Positions 24,568 through 32,829 of a DNA stretch of 46,228 nt are shown one piece after another. Position numbers and translations under genes: made by a program. Under the pieces are notes generated by a model. That model was given only the letters and a program-made list of their open reading frames with translations. It made no database searches and had not been told where the DNA came from. Position 1 is the stretch's first letter. Each line of letters opens with the position of its first letter. Origin of the DNA: JAXHUH01 sp034211175 (GTDB taxonomy: Bacteria; Actinomycetota; Acidimicrobiia; Acidimicrobiales; CAIXPF01); the NCBI GenBank assembly GCA_034211175.1, contig JAXHUH010000090.1:1-46228 (forward strand). The letters run 5' to 3'.

Positions 24568-25116
24568 TCAGGGCGCCTCGGGACGGTCGCCGAGGGACAG
24601 CAGCAACCGGCGGAGCAGATCGGCGAGGCCGGCGCGCTCGCCCTCGTCGAGGCCGGCGAGGAGACGATCCTCCGCGGCGACGTGGGTCGACACGACCTCG
24701 TCGACCAGCGCCCGTCCGGCGTCGGACAGCGAGATCAGCACGCGACGCCGGCTCGACGGGTCGACGGTCCGGCTCACGAACCCGCGGGTGACGAGCCGAT
24801 CGATCCGGTTGGTCATCGACGCCGATGCCACCATCATCGCCGCGGCGAGCTCGCCGGCGGTGAGCGGCCCGCCACGGTGGCGGCGGAGGGTCGCGAGCAC
24901 GTCGAACTCCCAGCGCTGCAGGCCGTGCCGGGCGAGGTTCTCCGCGACGCCGCGGTCGAGCAGGTGGTGGACCCTCGCGATCCGACCGATGACGGCCATC
25001 GGGCGGGCGTCGAGGTCGGGCCGCTCCGCGGCCCACTGCCCGAGGATGACGTCGACCGCGTCGCCCACGTCGTGCTCGCCGCCCTCACCACGCACGTCGT
25101 CGCCGTCCGTCACCAC
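24568..25116 (-). CDS. MarR family transcriptional regulator
   Basis: The 182-residue protein has the MarR winged helix: HGLQRWEFDVLATLRRH, LTAGELAAAMMVASASMTNR (recognition helix), IDRLVTRGFVSRTVDPSSRR and RVLISLSDAGRALVDEV. Helices at either end provide dimerisation. GTG 25116 lies six bases after GGAGG; the next GTG at 25113 is equally possible. It is divergent from the EamA transporter gene across 191 bases, and that gap holds an AT-rich inverted repeat fit for a MarR operator, so it probably represses itself and the transporter in response to a small molecule. Confidence 0.9.
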   Translation of the reverse strand: MVTDGDDVRGEGGEHDVGDAVDVILGQWAAERPDLDARPMAVIGRIARVHHLLDRGVAENLARHGLQRWEFDVLATLRRHRGGPLTAGELAAAMMVASASMTNRIDRLVTRGFVSRTVDPSSRRRVLISLSDAGRALVDEVVSTHVAAEDRLLAGLDEGERAGLADLLRRLLLSLGDRPEAP

Positions 25117-25216
25117 ACCGCCCCTCCGGGCCGATCGGTCGCCCACGGGCCCGGCCCGGCGGCCGCGGCCCGCTCGCCGCGACCGTACCGCGAGCGCGCG
25201 TCCGCCGGCGGACAAT

Positions 25217-25247
25217 CTCTCGACATCGAATATTTCATTATCGAGAG
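25217..25247. promoter_or_regulatory. AT-rich inverted repeat, candidate MarR operator
   Basis: CTCTCGA (25217-25223) and TCGAGAG (25241-25247) are perfect inverted arms around 17 mostly A/T bases. Such AT content is rare in this GC-rich window and lies in the MarR/EamA divergent gap, so it probably holds overlapping -10 elements as well as the operator. Confidence 0.6.
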
Positions 25248-25307
25248 GTGTTGGTCGGTGGTGAGCGGGGACCGACCCCGCCGCCAGACGTACCGGAGCC
25301 AGCAACC

Positions 25308-26366
25308 ATGCCGACCTCACCAGGACCTGCCCACCGGGCCGTCACCGCACCGACACCGCAGCGAGCGGGACCGGCGGGCAGCCGCCGGGCCATCGTTCGC
25401 AACGGCGCCCTCGCCGCAGCGGCCGTCGCCTCGCTCGCGCCGATGGTGTGGGGCACCACCTACGCGGTGACGACCGAGCTCCTCCCCGAGGGCCACCCCG
25501 TGTTCGCGGGTGTCGTCCGCTCGTTGCCGGCCGGGCTCGTCGTCATCGCCCTCACCCGGAGCCTGCCCCGGGGGCACTGGTGGTGGCGCGCCGGCGTCCT
25601 CGGCGCGCTGAACATCGGCGTGTTCTTCGCGCTCCTGTTCGTCGCCGCCTACCGACTCCCCGGCGGCATCGCGGCGACCGCCGGCGCGCTCCAACCGCTC
25701 GTCGTCATCGGGCTGGCGTACTGGCTCCTCGGCGAGGCGGTCGACCCACGGCGGGTCGTGTACGCGATGGTCGGTGTCGCCGGCGTGGCCCTGCTGGTGC
25801 TCGACGCGCCGACCGCGCTCGACCCGGTCGGCCTCGCCGCCGCGGTCGCCGGGGTCGCCTCGATGGCCACCGGGGTCGTGCTGACCCGTCGCTGGGGACG
25901 GCCGGCCGGCACGAGCCTGCTCGCGTTCACCGGCTGGCAGCTCACCGCCGGCGGGATCGTGCTGACCGCCGTGCTGGCCGCGACCGAAGGGGTGCCCGAC
26001 ACGATCTCCGCGACCGCGGCGGGCGGCTACCTGTGGCTGGCGGTCCCCGGATCGCTGATCGCGTACACGCTCTGGTTCCGGGGCATCTCCCGCCTACCCG
26101 CCTCCACCGTCGCGTTCCTCGGCCTGCTGTCGCCGGTCGTCGCCAGCATCGTCGGCTGGGTCGTCCTCGGCGAGTCGCTGACACCCCTCCAGTCGGCCGG
26201 GTTCGTCGTCGCGCTCGCCGCGGTGGTGGCCGGTGCCACCCGCCGTTCCGCCGTCCCGGCTCCCGAGACCGGTGGCAGCGCCATCGCTCGGCACGGTGCC
26301 GGGAACGGCCGGCCGCTGGCGCCGGGCCAACAGTCACAGCGAGAATTGGCATCATCTGGGGGGTGA
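25308..26366 (+). CDS. EamA (DMT superfamily) transporter
   Basis: The 352-residue product has about ten hydrophobic helices in two EamA repeats: the first runs from ALAAAAVASLAPMVWGTTYA to about residue 165, the second from GLAAAVAGVASMATGVVLTR to about 325. Typical motifs are VWGTTYAVTTELLPEGHPVF, LLGEAVDPRRVVYAMVGVAG and VVLGESLTPLQSAGFVVAL. It probably exports a metabolite or drug; RhaT/YdcZ-type substrates vary. ATG 25308 follows CGGAG by about ten bases. The N-terminal 40 residues and C-terminal 35 are hydrophilic. The divergent MarR gene is the likely regulator. Confidence 0.9.
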   Translation: MPTSPGPAHRAVTAPTPQRAGPAGSRRAIVRNGALAAAAVASLAPMVWGTTYAVTTELLPEGHPVFAGVVRSLPAGLVVIALTRSLPRGHWWWRAGVLGALNIGVFFALLFVAAYRLPGGIAATAGALQPLVVIGLAYWLLGEAVDPRRVVYAMVGVAGVALLVLDAPTALDPVGLAAAVAGVASMATGVVLTRRWGRPAGTSLLAFTGWQLTAGGIVLTAVLAATEGVPDTISATAAGGYLWLAVPGSLIAYTLWFRGISRLPASTVAFLGLLSPVVASIVGWVVLGESLTPLQSAGFVVALAAVVAGATRRSAVPAPETGGSAIARHGAGNGRPLAPGQQSQRELASSGG

Positions 26367-26457
26367 TCGCGCTCGACAGTGCATCGGAACTCTCAGCCCA
26401 ACGGTCGAACGAGAACACCGGCACCGCCCGCTAGCGCTCGAGGAGCACCACCGGCAC

Positions 26458-29400
26458 ATGCCGAGTTCGTTCAGCGTCGCGCTGCTCGGCCCCATGACCG
26501 TCGCGTTGGACGGGCGGTCCGTCGCGCTCGGTGGGCGCCGCCAGCGCACGTTGTTCGCCCTGCTCGTCGTGGCCCGTGGCAGTTCGGTGCCGCTCCAGCG
26601 CATCGTCGACACGCTCTGGCCCGACGGGCCGCCGCAGTCGACCAGGGCCAGCATCCAGAGCCACGTGTCGCGCCTGCGGCGAGCCCTCGGCGACGCCGGT
26701 GACCGCATCGAGCTCGGCCCGTACGGCTACCGGCTGGAGATCGCGGCCGACGAGCTCGACCTCGCCGGCGTCGAGGCCACGATCGACGAGGCCACCGCGG
26801 CCATGGAGACGGACCCGACCGTGGCGGCCGCCCTGTTCGAGGAGGCGCTCGGGCGTTGGCGGGGCGATGCGCTGGCCGAGTTCGCCGACAGCGCGGAGCT
26901 GCAGCCCGAGTGGGTCCGCATCGCCGAGCTGCGCCACCGCGCCGGCGACCTCCTGCTCGAGGCGCTGCTCGACGCCGGGCGCCACGAGGAGGAGCTGCCG
27001 AGGCTGAAGGCCGCGGCGTCCGCCGAGCCGCTGCGGGAGCGGACCCACTGCCTGCTGATGACCGCGCTGTACCGGTGCGGCCAGCACCACGAGGCGCTGC
27101 GGGTCGCCGAGGGCTACCGCCGCCGCCTGGCCGACGAGACCGGCCTCGATCCGACCGACGAGCTGGCGTCGCTCGAGTCCGACATCCTCGCCCGGACGGT
27201 GGCGGCCGCGCCGCCGTCGGCCATGGCCCGCTCCGGGCTCGGCGTCGACGACACCGCCATCGCCCGCCCCGACACCGTTGCGGGCCACGCCGCCGGCCCG
27301 GGCACGAACCCGGGGGACGCAAGCGACGGCGGGCGCGACCGGGCGACGCGGTCCCGGGCACCCCGCCTCGCCCCGCCGCCGAACGCGTTCGTCGGACGCC
27401 TGGCGGAGAGCACGCGGCTCCGGGAGGCGTTGATGGCCAACCGTTGCATCACCGTCACCGGCCTCGGGGGCGCGGGCAAGACCCGCCTGGTCGCCGAGCT
27501 GCTCGCGGCCGAGCCGGCGCTCGACCCGGTCGTCGTGCTCCTCAGCGGCATCGACGACCCCTCCGACGTCGTCCACGCCCTCGCCAACCAGCTGGTCGTG
27601 CGCCTCCCCGAGAACCTGGGCGCGGCGGACGCGGTGGTCGACTCGCTCCACGACAACCCCCGCCTGCTCGTGCTCGACAACTGCGAACACGTGCTCGACG
27701 AGGTCCGGCCGCTGGTCGACCGCATCCTCCGCTCGACCGACGCCACCGTGCTGGCGACCAGCCGGGAGCGCCTCGCCGTCGCCGGCGAACAGGTCGTCGC
27801 GCTCGGCCCGCTGGGTGCCTCACCCGACCGCGACCCAGACGGCCCGAGTGACGCCGCGCTGCTCTTCGTCGACCGGGCGCGGCGGGTCCGCCCCGACTTC
27901 ACGCTCGACGCCCGGAACGAGTCACTGATCGAGGACCTGGTCGAGCGGCTCGACTCGCTGCCGCTGGCCATCGAGCTGGCCGCCAGCCGCCTCGCCACGT
28001 TCGACCTGCGCGAGCTGCGGTCGCGCCTCGACCTGCGGCTCGACCTCCTCGCCTCGCCCGGGGCCGACAGCCCGAGGACGGCGACGCTGCGCGGGGTCGT
28101 CGAGTGGTCGTACCGGCTGCTGGACGAGGACGCCCAGGAGCTGTTCGACGAGCTGTCGATCTTCGACGGCGGGTTCGCGCTCGACGCCGCCGAACACGTT
28201 GCGCTGGGCCGACGCGGGCGCATCGTCGCGATCACGCTGGCCCGTCTCGTCGAGGCGTCGATGGTCGTCGCCGACGACCACGAGCTCGGCCGGCGCTACC
28301 GGCTCCTCGAGACCATGCGCCACTTCGGGCGCGAGCGACTCGACGAGCGCGACCAGCTCGGGGCGATGAGCGCCCGCCACGCCTCGTGGGCCGCGGACCT
28401 GGCCGAGCGGATCCAACAGGGCCTGGCCACGGGCGACGAACCGGTGTGGGCGGCGACGGCGATGGCGTCGCTCGACGACCTTCGCATCGCCCACCGCTGG
28501 TCGCTGCGCGAGGGCACCGGTGAGGAGGCCGTCCGCATCAGCCTCGCCCTCGACGAGCTGCGCGTCTGGCACCTGCTCGACGAGCTCATCGGCTGGTCGA
28601 TCGAGATCGGTGAGCGGGCGCGGCGCGACTCGCCACCGTGGCGGGGCGTCGGGCTCGGCCTCGCGTCACACGCGCTGCGGATGCGGGGCGACGAGGACGC
28701 CAGCGAGGCCGCGGCGCGCGACGGCCTCGACGGTGCCGAGCCCGGCTCGGAGGCGTGGACCATCTGCCGGGACGCGCTCGGCTGGCCGTGCATCTTCTGG
28801 GGCCGTTTCGCCGAGGCCCACGACCACTTCGCCGCGGCTGCGACCGGCCGCTCGAGCCGGCTGCCCGGCGACCTGCTCGCCCGCGCCGGGTTGTGCACCG
28901 CCTACGCCGGCGACCACGCCGGGGCGATGCCGATCGTCGACCGCGCCGCGGCGGCCGCCGGCGCGGCGGGCTCGCCCAGCGCGATCGCGTTCACCTGCTG
29001 GGTCCGGGGCGAGATCGGCCGGCTCACCGACGACCCGGCCGCCATCGACCACCTGCGCAAGGCCAACGAGCTCGCACGATGGTCGGGCGCCGCCATGCTC
29101 GAGCACCAGTCGGCGATCACGCTCGCGGTCGTCGCCGCCGACCACGGCGACCCGACGATCGGCGCCGCGCTGATCCCCGACGCGCTGCGGTTCTGGCGCC
29201 GCGTGGGTTACACGACGCTGCAGTGGCGCACGATCCGGATGGTGTCGGTGCTCTGCGCCCGTCTCGGCCGCCCCGAGGAGGCCGCCCGCCTGTTCGGCGC
29301 GTGCGAGGCGGCGCGCGCCCCCAAGTTCACCGAGCGGGACACGCAGTGGTTCGGCGCCATCCGCGACGGCCTCGAGCAGCAGCTCGGCCCCGAGCGCTTC

Positions 29401-29502
29401 GCCCAGCTCCTCGACGAGGGCGCCCGGGTCTCCCGCCCCGCGGCGGTCGAACTGGCCCTCGTCGCCCTCGTACCCCAGGACGCCACCGCCGGCCCCGGCT
29501 GA
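26458..29502 (+). CDS. AfsR/SARP-like regulator: OmpR winged helix, BTAD, STAND ATPase, TPR
   Basis: This 1014-residue regulator starts at ATG 26458, 13 bases after GAGGAG. Order of domains: OmpR-type winged helix (1-95; ALGGRRQRTLFALLVV, TRASIQSHVSRLRRALG, GYRLEI), BTAD (100-246; RWRGDALAEFADSAELQPEW, LYRCGQHHEALRVAEGYRRR, GLDPTDELASLESDIL), a disordered linker (247-305), and the STAND ATPase with Walker A GLGGAGKT (335-342), Walker B LLVLDNCEHVLDEV, VLATSRERLAVAGE and LRGVVEWSYRLL. A TPR-like helical C-terminus follows. SARP/AfsR proteins bind direct repeats near promoters and activate target genes upon ATP-dependent assembly. No biosynthetic cluster is adjacent, so its targets are unknown. 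Confidence 0.92.
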   Translation: MPSSFSVALLGPMTVALDGRSVALGGRRQRTLFALLVVARGSSVPLQRIVDTLWPDGPPQSTRASIQSHVSRLRRALGDAGDRIELGPYGYRLEIAADELDLAGVEATIDEATAAMETDPTVAAALFEEALGRWRGDALAEFADSAELQPEWVRIAELRHRAGDLLLEALLDAGRHEEELPRLKAAASAEPLRERTHCLLMTALYRCGQHHEALRVAEGYRRRLADETGLDPTDELASLESDILARTVAAAPPSAMARSGLGVDDTAIARPDTVAGHAAGPGTNPGDASDGGRDRATRSRAPRLAPPPNAFVGRLAESTRLREALMANRCITVTGLGGAGKTRLVAELLAAEPALDPVVVLLSGIDDPSDVVHALANQLVVRLPENLGAADAVVDSLHDNPRLLVLDNCEHVLDEVRPLVDRILRSTDATVLATSRERLAVAGEQVVALGPLGASPDRDPDGPSDAALLFVDRARRVRPDFTLDARNESLIEDLVERLDSLPLAIELAASRLATFDLRELRSRLDLRLDLLASPGADSPRTATLRGVVEWSYRLLDEDAQELFDELSIFDGGFALDAAEHVALGRRGRIVAITLARLVEASMVVADDHELGRRYRLLETMRHFGRERLDERDQLGAMSARHASWAADLAERIQQGLATGDEPVWAATAMASLDDLRIAHRWSLREGTGEEAVRISLALDELRVWHLLDELIGWSIEIGERARRDSPPWRGVGLGLASHALRMRGDEDASEAAARDGLDGAEPGSEAWTICRDALGWPCIFWGRFAEAHDHFAAAATGRSSRLPGDLLARAGLCTAYAGDHAGAMPIVDRAAAAAGAAGSPSAIAFTCWVRGEIGRLTDDPAAIDHLRKANELARWSGAAMLEHQSAITLAVVAADHGDPTIGAALIPDALRFWRRVGYTTLQWRTIRMVSVLCARLGRPEEAARLFGACEAARAPKFTERDTQWFGAIRDGLEQQLGPERFAQLLDEGARVSRPAAVELALVALVPQDATAGPG

Positions 29503-29562
29503 GCCCGCGTTCGATCTCCGACCACACGTCAGCGGGTGACTGGGTCGGCGGCGGGCGGCGGG

Positions 29563-29689
29563 CCTAGCCCCAATTGTTCATATCGCTACGTCTGGCCTGG
29601 TCAGGAAGTTGTCGGCCCGCCACGGCAGGTTCTGTATCCGTCCAGGTCACCGGTGGACTTCGGGGTGCCCATGAACAATCAGGGCTAGG
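29563..29689. repeat. 127-base element bounded by 19-base inverted repeats (17/19)
   Basis: Left arm 29563-29581 (reads CCTAGCCC then CAATTGTTCAT) and right arm 29671-29689 (ATGAACAAT then CAGGGCTAGG) are complementary at 17 of 19 positions, with two adjacent mismatches near the middle. The 89-base interior has no reading frame or obvious secondary repeat. No target-site duplication is clear. It may be a miniature transposable element remnant, a large stem-loop, or a paired operator for the downstream gene, which starts ten bases beyond it. Confidence 0.6.
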
Positions 29690-29691
29690 GT
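29686..29691 (+). promoter_or_regulatory. -10-like TAGGGT box before the MaoC-like gene
   Basis: TAGGGT ends seven bases before ATG 29699, without a Shine-Dalgarno sequence. Most of the box lies inside the right arm of the inverted repeat, so that element would directly affect this promoter. Confidence 0.4.
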
Positions 29692-29698
29692 CCGGCGC

Positions 29699-30523
29699 AT
29701 GGAACCGCGACCCTGGGGGGTGGTCGCGCACAACACGGCCACCACCTCGCAGAACAAGATCCACGACGACGACGTCGCCCGGAAGTACGGCTTCCGGGGC
29801 GGACTGGTCCCCGGCGTGGACGACTACGCCTACCTGAGCCACGTGCCGGTCGAGCTGTGGGGGCTCGACTTCCTGGCACGCGGGACGCTGTCGGCCCGCT
29901 TCGCGCAACCCGTCTACGAGGGCGACCGCGTCGAGGTCCGGCCGGGCGCCGTGACCGCGAAGGGCGGCGACCTCCAGCTGACGTTGGACCTCGTTGATCC
30001 CGACGGCACCGTCTGCGCGACCGGCGTCGCCACCCTGCACGAGAAGGCCGATCCCGGCGGCGAGGACGTCCGGCTCACCGACGCCGGCGACGGCGCGGGC
30101 CCGAACCCGGAGCCGACGGCGGCCTCACCCGAATCGCTCGCCGTCGGGACCGTGCTCGCGCTGCGCGACCGCACCTTCGATGCGGATGCGGAGGCGGGCT
30201 ACCTCGACGCCGTACGTGAGACGCTCGACCTCTACGCCGCGGAGCGGGTCGCCCACCCCGGCTGGCTGCTCCGCCTCGCCAACTCGGTGCTCGCCATGAA
30301 CGTCCGCCTCGGCCCGTGGATCCACGTCGGCTCGACGGCCCACCACCTCGACGTCGTGCGCCACGGCGACCGGCTGGCCACCCGTGCGGTCGTCACCGAC
30401 GAGTGGGAGAAGAAGGGCCACCGCTTCGTGGCCCTGGACGTCCGGGTCAGCCGCCTCACCGACGACGGCCCGACGCCGGTCGTGCGGATCGACCACACCG
30501 CGATCTACCAGCCCCGGAGCTGA
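29699..30523 (+). CDS. Hotdog-fold MaoC-like protein
   Basis: The 274-residue protein has two hotdog-like halves. The first resembles MaoC dehydratases: HDDDVARKYGFRGGLVPGVD (hydratase-like region; Gly-Gly-Leu-Val-Pro-Gly), ARFAQPVYEGDRVEVRPGAV and GTVCATGVATLHEK. The second (about 150-274) ends in HLDVVRHGDRLATRAVVTDE, VALDVRVSRL and RIDHTAIYQP. In (R)-enoyl hydratases an Asp/His pair does catalysis; here the HDDD of the N-terminal segment could fill this role, but activity is unproven. It may act in fatty-acid or cholesterol-like side-chain degradation with the acyl-CoA enzymes nearby. The downstream SCO6745-type gene begins 82 bases later on the same strand. Confidence 0.75.
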   Translation: MEPRPWGVVAHNTATTSQNKIHDDDVARKYGFRGGLVPGVDDYAYLSHVPVELWGLDFLARGTLSARFAQPVYEGDRVEVRPGAVTAKGGDLQLTLDLVDPDGTVCATGVATLHEKADPGGEDVRLTDAGDGAGPNPEPTAASPESLAVGTVLALRDRTFDADAEAGYLDAVRETLDLYAAERVAHPGWLLRLANSVLAMNVRLGPWIHVGSTAHHLDVVRHGDRLATRAVVTDEWEKKGHRFVALDVRVSRLTDDGPTPVVRIDHTAIYQPRS

Positions 30524-30605
30524 GCGGGCGGGCGGGCTGCTCAGGACCGGGCCGGACGGGGCCGGGAACTGGCCCGGCCCGGGGCCCGGCTGCGAGGCTG
30601 CCGCC

Positions 30606-31466
30606 GTGGACCCCGCGATCGCCCGTCGGATGCACGAGGTCACCGGCCCCGTGCACGGCTTCGTCTACTTCGCGCCCGAGGCCGCCGAGGAGTACGCGGC
30701 GCTCGGCGTCGAGGGCATGGCCGGGTACTTCGCCAGCCGCGCCGCGGCGATGGGCCCGGTCGGGCCCGAGATGGTCGTCGCCACGTTCTTCAACTTCTGC
30801 CCCGACGTGGTCGCCGCTGCGCTCCCGGCGGCGTGGGCGAAGGCCGACGCTGCCGACCTGCAGCGCGCCCGGTGGCGGGCCGCGGGCCGGGTGCTCGACC
30901 GGGTGGCATCGGACGTGCTCGCGGGTGACGACCTCGACGAGGCCGTCGGCCTCGCCGCCCGGGTCTGCGACGGCGTCGGCTACGAGGGCAAGCCGCTGGC
31001 CGCGGCCAACCGGGCCCAGCCGCTGCCGGACGAGCCGCTCGTGCGGCTGTGGCAACTGGTCACGACCATCCGGGAGTGGCGGGGCGACGCCCACATCGCC
31101 GTGCTCCAGGCCGCGTCCGTCGACGCGGTCGAGGCGCTCGTCCTCCACGCCGCGACCGGGACGGTGTCGGAGAAGGTCCTGAAGGCGACGCGGGCCTGGC
31201 CGGACGAGGCGTGGCAGCGGGCCGTCGTGCGCCTGGCCGAACGGGGCCTGGTCGACGACACCGGCGCGTTCACCGACGCCGGTCGGGCGTTCCGCGCCGA
31301 CATCGAGGACCGCACCGACGCGACGTCGCTCCCGCTGTGGGAGGCGATCGGCGACGAGTCGACGGCCCGACTCGACGAGCTCCTGGCGCCGGTCGCCCGG
31401 GCCCTCGTAGCCTCGGGGGCGTTCGGCCGCGCCCGACGCCGCACCGACGACTCGTCCACGGACTGA
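30606..31466 (+). CDS. SCO6745 family protein (helix-turn-helix-like)
   Basis: The 286-residue product matches the actinobacterial SCO6745 family: an N-terminal segment ARRMHEVTGPVHGFVYFAPE, then ALGVEGMAGYFASRAAAMGP, VATFFNFCPDVVAAALPAAW and a second half with LRGDAHI-like EWRGDAHIAVLQ, WPDEAWQRAVVRLAERGLVD and AGRAFRADIEDRTDA. The winged-helix-like part (about 190-250) suggests a regulator, but no DNA target is known, and some members lie near oxidoreductases. GTG 30606 has no ribosome site; the family start fits well. It is divergent in neither direction and is probably co-transcribed with the MaoC-like gene. Confidence 0.82.
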   Translation: MDPAIARRMHEVTGPVHGFVYFAPEAAEEYAALGVEGMAGYFASRAAAMGPVGPEMVVATFFNFCPDVVAAALPAAWAKADAADLQRARWRAAGRVLDRVASDVLAGDDLDEAVGLAARVCDGVGYEGKPLAAANRAQPLPDEPLVRLWQLVTTIREWRGDAHIAVLQAASVDAVEALVLHAATGTVSEKVLKATRAWPDEAWQRAVVRLAERGLVDDTGAFTDAGRAFRADIEDRTDATSLPLWEAIGDESTARLDELLAPVARALVASGAFGRARRRTDDSSTD

Positions 31467-31499
31467 CGACTCGGGGGCGTTCGGTCCCCCGGGTACGGG

Positions 31500-31892
31500 T
31501 CAGTCCTCGAGTGCGCTCGGGTCGGCGGGGACGTCGACGGCGTGCTGCTGGAGGATCTCGAGCGGGACGATCGCCAGCGCGGACTCGTGGGTCGATGCGA
31601 GCACCACCGGTGCCGCCGCCCCGTCGCGATGGGCCCGGAGCCAATTCTGAGCGGTGACACACCAGCGGTCGCCCGGTGAGAGCCCGGGGAAGTGGAACTC
31701 GGGGCGCGCGGTCATCAGGTCGTTGCCGATGCCCTGCTGGTGCTCGAGGAACTCACGCGACATCACGCCGCAGATCGTGTGGCTCCCGACGTCCTGGGGC
31801 GACGTGTTGCAGCAGCCGTCGCGGAAGAACCCGGTCATCGGGTCCGTCCCGCACGGCTCCAGCTCTCCCCCGAGGACGTTTCGCGCAGCCAC
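31500..31892 (-). CDS. DUF2237 family protein
   Basis: The 130-residue product fits DUF2237 over its length: NVLGGELEPCGTDPMTGFFR, DGCCNTSPQDVGSHTICGVM, GNDLMTARPEFHFPGLSPGD and RWCVTAQNWLRAH. Conserved cysteines (CGTD, CC, ICG, WCV) may bind a metal. The family is common in bacteria, its function is unknown and it is small and cytosolic. GTG 31892 (GTG GCT GCG) is the only start before the conserved region. It is followed by the tail of the convergent SCO6745 gene, 33 bases away. Confidence 0.88.
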   Translation of the reverse strand: MAARNVLGGELEPCGTDPMTGFFRDGCCNTSPQDVGSHTICGVMSREFLEHQQGIGNDLMTARPEFHFPGLSPGDRWCVTAQNWLRAHRDGAAAPVVLASTHESALAIVPLEILQQHAVDVPADPSALED

Positions 31893-31944
31893 GGGGCCAG
31901 TATCGCGACCTCGGGCCCGTCGGCCCGAACCCGGGCGCTCCGGT

Positions 31945-32802
31945 TCAGCGCTCCCGTCGGGCGCGCAGGTGGCAGAACAGCGGGATCCGGGACCACCTGC
32001 TGGCGGGATCGTCGTTGCCGACCTCCGTCAGGGCCTCGATGACGAACCCCGCTGCAGCGAACGCGTCGACGTAGTGCTGGAGCGGCCGGTGCTCGCCGTT
32101 GAACGCCATCGCGAGTCCGTGCTGGTGGACCTCGTCGCAGTAGCGCCGGGGCTCGAAGTAGGACCCGTCGATCACGAACGCTCCCCCGCCGTCCTGCTCG
32201 AAGGTCCCGGCCGAGTTGAGCGGATGGACGATGGCGGCGCACAGCCGACCGCCGGGCTCGAGGACCCGCCCGGCCTCGGTGATCACCCCGCCGAGGTCGT
32301 CGAGGTCGTGGAGGCACATGAACGCGACGACGAGGTCGGCCGCGGCATCGGCCAACGGGAGAGCGGCGGCGTCGGCCAAGGCGACGGGCAACGGGTCGGT
32401 GTGACCGCGCACGGCGCGCACCATCGTCGGCGACGCATCGAACGCCACGACCCGGTGTCCCCGTGTGACCAGGTCACGCCCGAAGCGACCCTCCCCGGTC
32501 CCGAGATCGACCGTGAGCGTGCCCGGATCGGGAACGAGCTCGAAGAACCGCAGCGCGTGGAACGCTTCGTAGCTGAACGCAGCTCGACCGGCGCAGCCGG
32601 CGAGCGAGGCTCAGCCCAAGCTGAACGCAGCTCGACCGGCGCAGCCGGCGAGCGAGGCTCAGCCCAAGCTGAACGCAGCTCGACCGGCGCAGCCGGCGAG
32701 CGAGGCTCAGCCGGAGTCGTGCCCTGGCGTCCGCGCCCACCGCACCCAGTCGCTGGCGTTGGCGTCCCAGGCGTCGCGCAACGACATACGCGGCAGTCTC
32801 AT
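31945..32802 (-). pseudogene. SAM-dependent methyltransferase gene interrupted by repeat array
   Basis: Read from ATG 32802, the frame gives a methyltransferase N-terminus (SLRDAWDANASDWVRWARTP then GHDSG), reaches TGA at 32707-32709, and continues past two further in-frame TGA (32659-32661, 32611-32613). It then resumes with FSYEAFHALRFFELVPDPG and motif I VDLGTGEGRFGRDL, on through FDASPTMV, RVLEPGGRLCAAI and a normal end at 31945. Frame is the same on both sides because the intervening 141 bases (32572-32712) are a multiple of three. Without them the gene would code for 238 residues, normal for the family. The piece after the stops lacks an ATG or GTG before motif I, so restart would lose the SAM-binding site. 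ATG 32787 is an alternative start. Confidence 0.8.
32572..32712. repeat. 48-base palindromic unit in about 2.9 tandem copies
   Basis: Copies lie at 32572-32619, 32620-32667 and 32668-32712 (last one three bases short) and are identical. Each holds GCTCGACCGGC, a short centre, then GCCGGCGAGC: a ten-base stem with one bulged A, nested inside GCTGA and TCAGC ends. Each unit can therefore fold into a hairpin on either strand. On the minus strand each carries one in-frame TGA of the methyltransferase; on the plus strand the frame is open and encodes a 16-residue repeat. Confidence 0.9.
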
Positions 32803-32829
32803 CGTTTCCCGGCTCGTCGGCCAGGTCGT

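Noticed and set aside
29563..29689. A complete insertion sequence
   Set aside because: Only 127 bases and no transposase frame; kept as an inverted-repeat element of unknown type.
32611..32709. Selenocysteine or stop-codon readthrough in the methyltransferase
   Set aside because: Each TGA belongs to the repeat unit itself and no SECIS-like context or selenium genes are seen; interruption by a repeat is simpler.
32572..32712. A short CRISPR array
   Set aside because: The copies are directly joined with no spacers, and no cas genes are in the window.
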